Assembly: GCA_902702965.1 (NCBI GenBank)
Contig: CACRXP010001413.1
Location: forward strand, 1 to 64,000
DNA length: 64,000 bases
Reading direction: 5' to 3'
Source: Spirometra erinaceieuropaei
Lineage: Eukaryota > Platyhelminthes > Cestoda > Diphyllobothriidea > Diphyllobothriidae
Position numbers and translations under genes: made by a program. This document shows, one piece after another, positions 22,506 to 32,844 of the stretch. The notes under the pieces were generated by a model. The model was not told the origin of the DNA, made no database searches, and was given only the letters and a program-made list of their open reading frames with translations. Every line of letters begins with the position of its first letter. Positions within the stretch are counted from its first letter, which is position 1.

Positions 22506-22890
22506 NNNNNNNNNNNNNNNNNNNNNNNNNNNNNNNNNNNNNNNNNNNNNNNNNNNNNNNNNNNNNNNNNNNNNNNNNNNNNNNNNNNNNNNNNNNNNNN
22601 NNNNNNNNNNNNNNNNNNNNNNNNNNNNNNNNNNNNNNNNNNNNNNNNNNNNNNNNNNNNNNNNNNNNNNNNNNNNNNNNNNNNNNNNNNNNNNNNNNNN
22701 NNNNNNNNNNNNNNNNNNNNNNNNNNNNNNNNNNNNNNNNNNNNNNNNNNNNNNNNNNNNNNNNNNNNNNNNNNNNNNNNNNNNNNNNNNNNNNNNNNNN
22801 NNNNNNNNNNNNNNNNNNNNNNNNNNNNNNNNNNNNNNNNNNNNNNNNNNNNNNNNNNNNNNNNNNNNNNNNNNNNNNNNNNNNNNNNNN
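22506..22890. other. Assembly gap, 385 N
   Basis: Run of N. The size may be an estimate. It abuts the U1-C-like 3' end, so most of that copy would lie inside. Confidence 1.
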
Positions 22891-22970
22891 TGATGCCTGC
22901 TCCCGGGGTTCCGCAAATAGGTCCCACACCTTAATCTGATTTTGTACAAAAATACATGCTTTATTAATCC
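22891..22970 (+). pseudogene. SNRPC: 3' end of a second U1-C (SNRPC-like) copy
   Basis: Reads [14 protein letters not shown] and a TAA at 22932-22934, equivalent to [14 protein letters not shown] and TAA at the end of the U1-C gene at 50511. The similarity continues about 36 bases into the 3' untranslated region (shared TTTATTAAT), about four fifths identical overall by eye, and then stops. The rest of the copy would be in the N gap; no U1-C sequence is seen left of the gap. It may be a paralogue, a truncated pseudogene or a retrocopy. The stop position is conserved, which leaves function possible. No poly-A tract is seen after the homology. Confidence 0.75.
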
Positions 22971-25900
22971 CGCAGTCTTATTGCCTTCCATGTTTATCGT
23001 TGGTTTTTATCTAGGCATAGGAGTGCTTGTCAAGAAGATTTTTAAATGGTCACCCATACCTTGTGTAGTCTAAAAACATACCACGGGGGCTATGCTACTA
23101 CAGACAGATTCATTGTTTTTGCACCATGGGGTGCATAGGGAGTGACTGTTACGCAGCCACCAGCTCTTAGTAATAGACTTAACTGCGCACTACTACTTAC
23201 TGCCGATAAATTTGGCTTCCAGGGTTCCACTTTTTGGATTATTTTGTCTTCTAGACCATTCAGTAGGGTGTGGAAGTATTCCGCCAACGTCAGTGACAAG
23301 GGACTCTAGTGCCCGGTCAATGAATATCAATTCATACAGAAAGAAAGCTAGCGTCTAGTGACAACACCGGCTAGTCTGCTCTCGGTGAATTGCGATCGGC
23401 AGGACCGCCTTGGCAACCGTTTTATCTAACTAGTCAGGTGTGACCATGGCCGCCGCATCTCGTCCAAGCTGAATAGAAGCTTCCCCTTACCGGCTGTGGT
23501 TGAACCATAGGGCCTTTTTGACAAATCCCCACTCTAGCGTCTTATCTCAGCTTTCGGTACGTCCGAACTCACACCGCACAGGATGTTTCTCGTTCCTGAC
23601 GGCGAAATGATTAGGACAGTCGGCAATTTGCGGACTATCCCAACGCATAAGAAGCCATAGGCCGCCGCATGCAACTTACTGAAGTGTTTTGTTCAGTATA
23701 AGCCTATGACCTTGCTGTGCCGTTCGGAAGAAGAGGAGGTAATGCGTGGGGTTCAGATCGAATGCGTCCTATCCCACTTCTACAGAACCGGGCCCCCACG
23801 CACCCTATGACCGGGGAAAGGTCGGGGTGTCTGGCGACCGGACCGCTCGGCGAGTGCCGCGGTCCCTACCTACGAACGGCGTCCCGGTAATGAAATCCAA
23901 ACGCTGACGGACGACACTTGTGCCGATATCGTCTCATCGGCCAAAGCCATTAACGAAGTCCCGATTAGACGAAGAGGACAGACAGTAGGCGGCTTGTGTT
24001 CCGTACAGGAGTGAAGAAATGCAGTTTGAGGCGAGGCGGGACGTGCGTACGTACGTTTCTAGGTCATCAGTGGGTATGCTTAGCTGTTAATTTCATGACA
24101 CGGACCCGCTGGTTCACGATGTCGTAGACTGTGGAGGCGGTTGAACCTTCGCTGGCGAAACCGAAAAGGGCACAAATACAATATTGGCGGGGAATTCGGG
24201 CTTGTCTACTCTGAATACGGATACAGTACGAGGATCCTCTCATCGGGTATTGGAAAACCTTACCGATGGCCTCCAACTGCAATTTGCGCGGTCGTTCTTC
24301 GAAGCTTAGTACGGTGGTGTGTGAGGTAATGGGATCAGAGTAGAGATGGTCGGTCTAGGCTGTGTGGTATCGGTATGGTATTTGGTTCCATAACTATCAC
24401 AATTTTGTTCTAAGTATGCCCCAGATTCCGGCATGCCTACAACGAAAGTGCTACACGAGCGTTGTCACAGCAGTTCCAGCTGCGTTCAGATGCCGCTGGC
24501 GCCTACGGCACGCCTGTTTCCATTCGAGGACGTTGACTTTGTGGGACCCAGCCAATTGGCACTGACCTGGACGCTGCGATTGGTACAAAGTGCTTTTTGT
24601 CTGGAAAACATCGCTTAATCATCTCTGCTACTTAGTGGAAATGGGTGCATGGGTTTTGAATATTCTTCCTTCCCCACATGATGCCCATCTGGCCATGAAG
24701 AACATCTAAGAGTCGGCGTCCTATTGGTCTGTCGTAAAGATAGACAAATTAGCCACCATCGAGCTGCGAACGCGCAAACTAACTGTATTATTCAGTGCTC
24801 CTTGGGAATGATTGCGTAGGTGATCGTATGACTGGTGTAGAGGCGCGTAACTCGCATACTTCTCTGACAGCCACGATCAAACTCATTACACCGGAGGAGC
24901 TGTGTTATCGTACAACGATATTCGGCGACGGGTCCCGAGAGTTGTACTCACTTCCCAACAGCGGAGTTAGATTACCGTAGGTCCCGGAACTATTTGGAAT
25001 TCTTTACAGCGAGCAGGGTTTTCACAGCCAACTTCTTTATCTTCTCAAGTGAGACGGCCGGCTAAGGTCTGGAGCGGCGTCAATCAAGTCCAAGGGTGAA
25101 GGACAAGCAATTCTCCCAAACCTCAGTCTAAATTCTTGAGAGACAAGAAGTTCTCTCGCCGTGTTGTTATGTCAAGCGTGCGCTATCTCGTTTGAAAGTA
25201 TACAGGTTTCATGTGACGAAACATTATCAGGCAATGGTGGTCAAACGCCTAATTTTCATCCGGCCTACTGGCTCCGTCCAGCATTCACCATCGGGCGAAT
25301 TTTATGACAACTAAGATATTACGATGGGTTCATCAACGTTTTCGTAGGCTTGCAAACATCCCTCCAGCTGTATCGATCCGAGCGATGGTCCCGTCCGTAC
25401 TCTGTCGATCCCCCAACAGTATGATTCCGATACACGTGGAATCGTTTGTATATAAGTAACGGTCGGCACTTGCGAGGGGTTCAAGTGCTTGGACCTCATT
25501 AGCATGGTTTTACACGTAGAAACCCTAGCTACCACGTTCTAACCTCGTACACGGACCGCAAAGGGAACTTTGACAAAGCCTTGCCGAGGTCCATATCATC
25601 ATGTGTAGCTGATGGCCGATCTGACGAATCGATAATCTAAAGAAGATCTCGCGAACATGATGCATCTTGCATGGAAGCCGTTAGGCCCTGGCAATCGCGT
25701 CAGATAACGGATTGAGAACCATACTTAAAACTCAGTTGGGCCTGGGAGTATTGATTATGTCATATCCACAAGAATCTTTACGCCAGAGACACACAGGGCC
25801 CATACTACGGTATCCAGGCCTTTGCAAGTAGGCCGGATGCCAAGTACATACACTGGTAACTCCTGAATAGCATTTTGTCGGCTAGGACATGCGCGCTCTC

Positions 25901-28900
25901 AAAGACGCAGTCAGAGTGACTCTCGACCGCATGAATTGTGTACAGGGAAACTGCGCATCATAGTCGGACAACCACCACTGCTACAGTGGTTTACACGACG
26001 ATCTGCCGGCAAACCCATGGCTCAGAAAGGAACGAAGGGCCCCGTGAAGCGCAGTTGGCAGTCAGTCAGATAAGTAGTCTTGGTGTCACTCCAATGGGTT
26101 AAGGAAAGATATTTTTAATACACTTAGTGTGTTGTGGCGATCCGAATTCTCTCCGAGGCACCTATTAATCGACTTTTGGAGTACAGCGGGATGTCAACGC
26201 GCTGCCAAAAAGCCTCGACTGCCACATACGCGCCAACCTGCATGTACCGACCGCACGCAACTTAAAGCGCTTCCGTCCGCCTATCCACGTCCTTGCTCGG
26301 AGTCCATGCCAAGGGCCAGATGGACAGTTGCCCTTCGTCCTTCCCACAGTCCTTCTTGCATCTGATTTAAGTCCCACGTATGCACAGCGCTCAGTGTGGA
26401 GATCTTTCCTCGTAATTCACCTTCTTCCTCTGCGCCAGATATCAGAGCATACCACACTGGAGCGAAGCAATGTCGCCATATTCCCCTATTTCGACACGAG
26501 GGACAGGTTTGAACGCTGCAACTGCAAAGGCATCGACCCGACGGATATTGCCGCCAATGTCTCCGTTGACACTCTTCCGAACCTCCGCTCTTCCAGATGT
26601 GCATGGACATGGAAAAGAGGGACGGTCTTCACCCTGGCAGGAGCTGCGTCGACCACATCTTCATCCTCCCACGCCTCCTTAGCCACTGACATGTAGTCTA
26701 GCAGATTAAAATTGTTCTGTTAAATTTTAATGACACTTGAGTTAGCCGGTGGAGTCTCTGAGAGACGGGTGCCGTAACTCCTAGATCACGAGAGCAAGAG
26801 GTCGTGCCTACCGTAGACGGTGAATTCTATGATATCAATGCAGGCGTTCGGTAATGCGGTATCTGCCAATCATTCCGTTCTAATCATGCGATAGGTGCGG
26901 TTCTAACCATAGCACTTCACTATTAGGAGAGCGTGCAAGTTGGGCGAGACCTTTTCGCTCCAGACCCTGACTGTGCCGGGAATACCATCCGGTTTGGGAA
27001 TTCTTCCTTTAGAATGTACGCCCCCCCACAACTTTTGCTTAAAGCCACGCGCTGCGAAAACTAATGTGCCAGTGAGCGGCTATACAGCTCAACTTGCTGT
27101 TGTTTGTGAAAAGGTGAGTTCCAGATAGAAGCCGGGAAGACGTAGGGCCCGTTTCGACGCTCAAGACTCTTGATTAAACCCATGCTCGGCGGGGTAGACA
27201 GACAAGGCTGAAGGCGCACAGGGTGCAGTATTTGCAGTCGAACGCCTGCTAACCAGAGGGCTACGCCTTACCGCGCTTTGCCGTTGGTGTGATGGTGGAT
27301 CGACAGACTTCGTCCTCAGTGCCGCCCCTCATGTCCGACAAGCGAGAACTGGAGGTCAAGGGGAAGCGAATTCCTCCAAATAATCGACTCTGGGCCTTTT
27401 AAGTTATGGAGGAGCTCTCATCTCTTCCATAGCGAGGTCGTCAATTGTTAGTCCAACCCATTCCTGTGCTACCAACGGGCTAATGTCGAAAGAAAATTAG
27501 CCGCGTAAAATCCGCACACACGTTATTCTTCCGACCCCACAAAAGACAGACATCTGGATGTATTCAGTCCCAATGAAGACCGCCTTGATGTACGGTTTCG
27601 AAACGTACCTCGTTTGCCACCGATTTACTCATTTTAACTCGCACCCCTGTACGGAAGGCGGGGCAGATCTCGAACGCAGAACCTCGCAGTTGACCTAAGG
27701 CGTAAACCCACGTCTTGGCGAAGGGCCACTGCCTTAGATAATTTTGTTAATACCGTTCGCAGCATCGTTCCACCGTAATTGTTGCAGCCAAAATAAAAAG
27801 CGAACATACGTGATAAAGTCAGGCCTGGGGAGATTACCGTGCTCGAGTCTTCAGTGTTCGAGAACGCGACTCTGACCAGATGATTTTGCGCCTGTAGAAG
27901 ATCGTGGAACACGGGTCGCACAGATGTACGCTGGATACAGCCAAAGCATCATTAATAACAGCCCACGTAAGTAGCTAAGGACCAAAAGAATATACGAGTT
28001 ATGTGCGCCCAGCCACCAGTGACTGGAGAATACAACACAAGTTGGCTAACACGATAACGACAGTCAAAGCGGCACCGCTGCACTCCCTGAATACGGTCTG
28101 ACGGTTGATTAGTCAGGAAACTATTCTTCGAAAACTTTAATCACAAAATTTCCTATCGGCACGACCGACGTCAGATTGGAGATCCAAGTCATCACGAGAC
28201 GCGGCGATACGGAGAGAATACTACAGTCGCGAGGTGAAGGAAAGACATTAACCAATTAAACGGGTAATCCACTGGTAGGTTGTATGGACTCGGGGCGCCC
28301 TGGTAAATGACAACCCGACTCATCGCTAAATCCCGACTCCAAGCTATTTAGGACTGGCCACCGTAGTAACAGTACTGTACATCATAACACTCGCATGAAA
28401 AACGCGTTTCAAAGACGATACTGACACCCAGCTTGTTTCAGCATACAAACTCGGTCAAAATCTTGAGAATGGACACGATCGCCTCGTCTATCTGAAGTGC
28501 GAGACAGGGTGTGCAAATGTTGGCTGTGGGAAGCTTCCATGCGGTCGCCTATCGAAGGTCCTGAGTACCATGAGTACGTGATCAACTTGACGTTTGACCT
28601 TGGTGAAGAACAACCAGTCACCCTATACAGTCGGGTTCTTCAAGAAAGCCCGGCTGGTCGGCATCTAAAGTTTCGACAGACTTCGCTGCTCCTGCTTCCC
28701 CCAAGTACGAAAGATCCGATGTAAGTGAAGCACGAAATAAAGTGGTGTCATGTAATATTGACTCAACCAGACGGTTGGCAATGCTATTCAACTAGTTTTA
28801 TCCGTTTGCGACGAGCATATCGCATAACTGGGCATTCGCAGCCAATAAAGCGACCGGAATAGCTATAAAACCCCCTAGACCCAAAATTTACACGGTTACG

Positions 28901-28914
28901 AAGGAATATGACAT
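22971..28914. other. Long interval with nothing recognisable
   Basis: About 5.9 kb without a readable transposon or gene motif on either strand. Base composition looks even and low-complexity tracts are rare. Open frames (for example 26328-26696 plus, 26281-26610 minus) overlap on both strands and show no family signature. It may be ancient decayed sequence. Confidence 0.4.
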
Positions 28915-28919
28915 TTATT
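28914..28919 (-). terminator. AATAAA polyadenylation signal overlapping the stop codon
   Basis: The minus strand reads AAATAAATG, so the TAA stop at 28917-28915 is part of a canonical AATAAA hexamer. If used, the 3' untranslated region would be only about 15-25 nt. Confidence 0.45.
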
Positions 28920-30976
28920 TCGTGCTGCGTTTTCGCCTCACGTTTTTTCTGGTCACTGATCTTTTTTGGCGTTTAGTTACAGTCTTCTTTCCGGGGTTCG
29001 AATTCCTGGCAGAAATGGACCTGTTGCTGAATAAACGTCCAAGGTTGATATTGGACAGAGGAAGAGATTTGGCAGCCTCTAGAATTGCAGCCACAGGCAG
29101 CTTGGGTGAACTTTCTGCCAGGTGCTTGGAGAGAAGGCGAAGTTCCGGGGAAAGTCTGCTGTTTTTAGGCAAGGAACTACGCAGAGATATGGAAGGTTTC
29201 TTTCGCAAGGATTCCAGGCTTTCCACAGCTGCTTCCTGAGGGACTTCCGTCTCGTCGAAGTACAGCGGAATACTTGGGCCGGTTCCACGGACGTAGACAG
29301 AGCGCAGAGTTTTCAGACCACCAGGCCACTTCGCCAAGATGTCATTAGCCTGGAATTTGATGAAGTAAAACTGCAGTACCAGAGAGCACGCAAGACTGAA
29401 AGATTGAGAACTACTAGTTCCTTATTTTGAAAGCTCATAAACGTATGAATTGAATGCCCTGGAAAGCGAATGCAGAGAAAAGATGTAGAACACCAGTTTC
29501 CGAATAAAAAAAACACCCAAGTTCAAATGCAAAACAGAAGTCATCAAGATAAGAATATGTGTTGGACGGAAATTGGGTCGGACTCGATATATATGTATAT
29601 ATACATACATATAAAAGGTAAAGCCCAGAAACATGAAAACGACTCAGTTATGAACGACGAAGCCAGCACAGAAAAGGCTGACAATACATATTCAGTTCTA
29701 TTTCACTGGAGCTTAAGTAGATTCTACGGTGCTGTAGATAGAATTCATGTGAGCTCAAATGCCGTAGCAACGAAGGGGACAACTGGAATGAAGACAAACT
29801 CCAGAGAGTTTACTTTACGATTAAGTACCGTTAGGATGGAGGGGCGAAAATGTGACGAAGCCAGCCGATTGGCCTGGCAATGTTTGTACAGGAACTGCTA
29901 GGAAAAACATGAGAATGAAGATAGAAGTGGACAACTAATTAACCGAGATTGTCAAGAAGGAGGCAGTGCAGGGCCATTACTAAGTACGCTTAAACCGTTC
30001 TAGTCTACTCGGCGGCAGTATTGGATTCTTCACTTTTTTCAGTTAACGTTATATGCTGGTCACGTACGTCCTTCAAGTAGGGCCTGATTGGGGCGATTTC
30101 ACACCCAAATCAAGGCACTACGTAAATTTGCGAACACCAGATTTAGCTACTTTTGGGGTTAGACTTCAGATGACATCCGGAAGTGTTCCGCTGTTTCGAT
30201 GCAACAGTTTTCATTAATATGTGGATGTAAGAAGAAGGACGGGAATGTATGATGGACATAAACATACGTTACCTTCAGGGCTGACCAAACAAATACTCTA
30301 GGCATTAAACATGTCGGTATGCCAGTAACTCTGCAATATGACATACCGCAGAAAGAATATTGTCTTTCAAATGTTCTGCCAGCATATCTGTGTCACCAAC
30401 GACAAATGACTCTGTCGAACCATTTCCTTGGATCAAGGCGAGCCCAGACTTCAAAGCGGACTGTACAGCTACAACGAGGTCCTTTCCTTCTAGGGAAACT
30501 GGAATCGGGACTTTATTCGTATTCTTTCCATAAAATGCCTTTCCCAAGTTCGATGGTAAGTGGTGCACAACTCTTTTGTCGGCGAGGAAAACATCAAACG
30601 TTGCTGCAAGTTTCCGACGGGCATCGAAAGACTGGTAAGCCAACTTCAGTTCGCTTATGGGCATAAAGGTGATCGGAGGGAGACTGATTCCCACGTGTTT
30701 AGATAGAGCCTTTTGCCACATGGACTTCCATAGGACACTGCTGGCCTCGAAATCTGTTTTTCGCATATCTTTGACAATAACACACACTGTGATTCCCGAT
30801 GATCGGTACGGCATGGAAAACTTTATTGTCTTCTTGGGTAGAGGGATTTTTCCGACAAAGGACAAAAGAACATTAGAAGACAACAAGTTTCGCTTCTTAT
30901 GGGGAGAATATTCATGAGTTGTCAAAAGAGGCATAACCCCATTGTTCAAGTTTGCCTCTATTGTACGAAAAGCCAT
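28915..30976 (-). CDS. RSL1D1: Ribosomal L1 domain-containing nucleolar protein (RSL1D1/Utp30-like), two exons
   Basis: Predicted 354-residue protein. Exon 1 is 30976-30347, exon 2 is 29349-28915, both with GT/AG limits (GCG|GTATGT and CCAG|GCT) and phase 0. The L1 fold spans both exons: VLLSFVGKIPLPKKTIKF and VCVIVKD (residues about 40-75), then SFDARRKLAATFDVFLADKR (about 115-135), and after the junction LAKWPGGLKTLRSVYVRG, each matching a block of human RSL1D1 in order. The C-terminus is Lys/Arg-rich, fit for nucleolar retention. An in-frame TGA at 31015-31013 precedes the ATG without another ATG between, which supports this start unless an upstream exon exists. Family members act in pre-60S/90S ribosome assembly. 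Human RSL1D1 is longer (about 490 residues), mostly from its basic tail. The stop codon lies inside AATAAA. Confidence 0.85.
29350..30346 (-). other. Intron of the RSL1D1-like gene (997 nt)
   Basis: Begins GTATGT and ends ATTCCAG on the minus strand. It holds an alternating TATA/TACATA stretch at 29587-29616 that is a simple repeat, not a promoter. No nested gene is visible; the 143-codon open frame on the opposite strand (29470-29901) has no recognised motif. Confidence 0.8.
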
Positions 30977-31530
30977 GCGGTTTGTGAGGCAGCCTGCTTT
31001 ACACCGACTATTTCAAATCGTGCCCGGCCTTCGGCTAGGGCTAGGTCATTTCGCTTCAGTTCAATTTATTTTGCTCAAACTGTAAAGGCACGGGCTGTAT
31101 TCCGCGGAGCGAATATTCCAGGGAGACTTTTTTCGTTCTTCGATTGCAACCTATCAATAATTCTCGCATCCGTCCCCACTGACTCCACTTACTAAGCATA
31201 TATGCAATAGGTGAACAGAAGTCTTTCACGCACCGTCTCCTTGCCCACGTCATCAGTTAAACTTGACATTCTGCATGTTACGTGCCCTATGTTCAAGGCA
31301 GTTTACGAATCCCTGCGTAAGGTGGACAAGAGGAATAACAGCTCGCAGGGGCACCTACCAATGACACAGCAGGATACCCCTCCACATCGTTATGGACAAG
31401 GTGTTTTCATGCGTAGTTTTCGATCATCCGAGAAAACATCTGGAGCAAGAATCCCTCTGCAAACACAGTCTGACATAATAAACGCGGTTTTTCTGACCCT
31501 GCGGACGCATTAAGACCGAAATGTTGAAAG
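30977..31530. other. Upstream region of the RSL1D1-like gene
   Basis: Contains the in-frame stop at 31015-31013 and probably the promoter. No TATA box at a convincing distance is seen. A 100-codon open frame at 31211-31513 (plus) is not recognised. Confidence 0.35.
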
Positions 31531-31790
31531 GATTACATACCATTCCTGTTGCTGTAACGAATATCTTCGACACAGTGGACTATCGTGCATTCAAGGTCAT
31601 TATCAAACTCGGATACTGAGATCAGCTGAAGCAGGTAGTCATACAATACCAGGACGACAGGGTAGCATGCCTTATTGAAAATTGGTCAACCCAGAAAGTT
31701 CCCGCAGTGACAACCTATCTGAAAACTGGGTGTATAATTACTCCCACTCACTTCAGCTTCGTGCCTTGTGTCCAGGATATATGTATGTAT
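31530..31790 (+). pseudogene. RTE reverse transcriptase fragment, decayed
   Basis: Reads IFDTVDYRAFKVIIKLGY, then QVVIQYQDDRVACLIENWS and LKTGCIITPTHFSFV, which follow the RTE A-motif and B-motif blocks (consensus AFDTVNREGLWKIMQKFG and GVKQGCVLAPTLFSLMF). One internal stop at about 31618. It is more diverged than the copies at 9-18 kb. Confidence 0.6.
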
Positions 31791-32469
31791 TTTTGAGAGT
31801 TACGGGTAAATCCTCGGTGACCCTATTCATGTGGAATTGAGATTCTAAATGAAATTGCATATGAACGGCACGAAGAACAGTCATTTGTCAGGCTGAAAGA
31901 AATATTTTGACCAATTGCGCAGTAACATGTTATAACAGCCTGATTGATACCTGTCAAGGTTCATGGATTGAAGCCGAAATAAATTACCAAGAATGTAGAA
32001 AATTACATAGCGGCCAATATATACAGGCTGATTTGAATTCGTCTAAGGCTGGGATACACGACCTCTCCCTCACCAATGACTGAGTGTCAAAATAAAATTA
32101 GCGGAAATGCAGCAGACCGTGGAGAAATTTGTCCGCAGCTTCTCAAACTGTGGACTTGATACTACCAAATGTATCCGTCGATACGGCCTCCCGGCCTATT
32201 TATGAATTGGTATTAGGGTACACTGGGCTCTTCTGAATATTGTTTTATGCAAACGCTCATTTTGTTGGTAGATTTCAGACTCCCCGCTGAAACTCATTAC
32301 ATTAATAGTTAATTGATAAACGTACAAGCCATAAGTTTAAGTTTGTCAGACCTGTTCGCTAAAATTTCCGCCAGAGTGCTGCTGGAAAACTTGGCGGTGG
32401 TTGCCTTCTTTACATCAGAGCCTAACTCGCACATTCGCCTCATGACCTGAACAGTTTTTGCTTCTCTAG
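31791..32469. other. No recognisable gene
   Basis: AT-rich sequence between an RTE fragment and the BEL target duplication. Nothing convincing is seen on either strand. Confidence 0.35.
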
Positions 32470-32474
32470 AGGTC

Positions 32475-32799
32475 TGTTGTATCCAGCCGGTCAACGCTTG
32501 GAATTCTCCACGCCCTCCTCTCAAGTGCTTCCACATTTGGCCCCTGTTGACATTCCCCTTCCCCTTTTGTAACCTTTTTGAGCGCGATCGGCGTTCTTTT
32601 AATTAACTAATTTTGTATTCTGACCTTGAGCTGGGAATTCGATCTGCTCGAACATTAACAAAGGAATTCTTTGTCCAGGGTATCCATTGTTGAGGTTTGT
32701 ACGTTTTTTCATTATTACTTTATTCTATCAATAGTACCGTATAAACACCGAAAGCTGTTTTGGCTTATACGCGTCACTTTGTTAGCAAAGAATTCCACA
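32475..32799 (+). repeat. Left LTR, 325 bp
   Basis: Begins TGTTGTATCC and ends GAATTCCACA. It differs from the right LTR by one base (CCTCCTC here, CCTTCTC there). Confidence 0.97.
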
Positions 32800-32844
32800 G
32801 TACTCAACATCCTACCAGAAATTGGAGGAAATTAATCTCATCAA

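Noticed and set aside
26281..26696. Overlapping open frames on both strands as a gene
   Set aside because: No family signature, no splice context, and open on both strands, as expected for chance frames.
29587..29616. TATA-box promoter
   Set aside because: It is an alternating TA/TACA simple repeat inside the intron of the RSL1D1-like gene.
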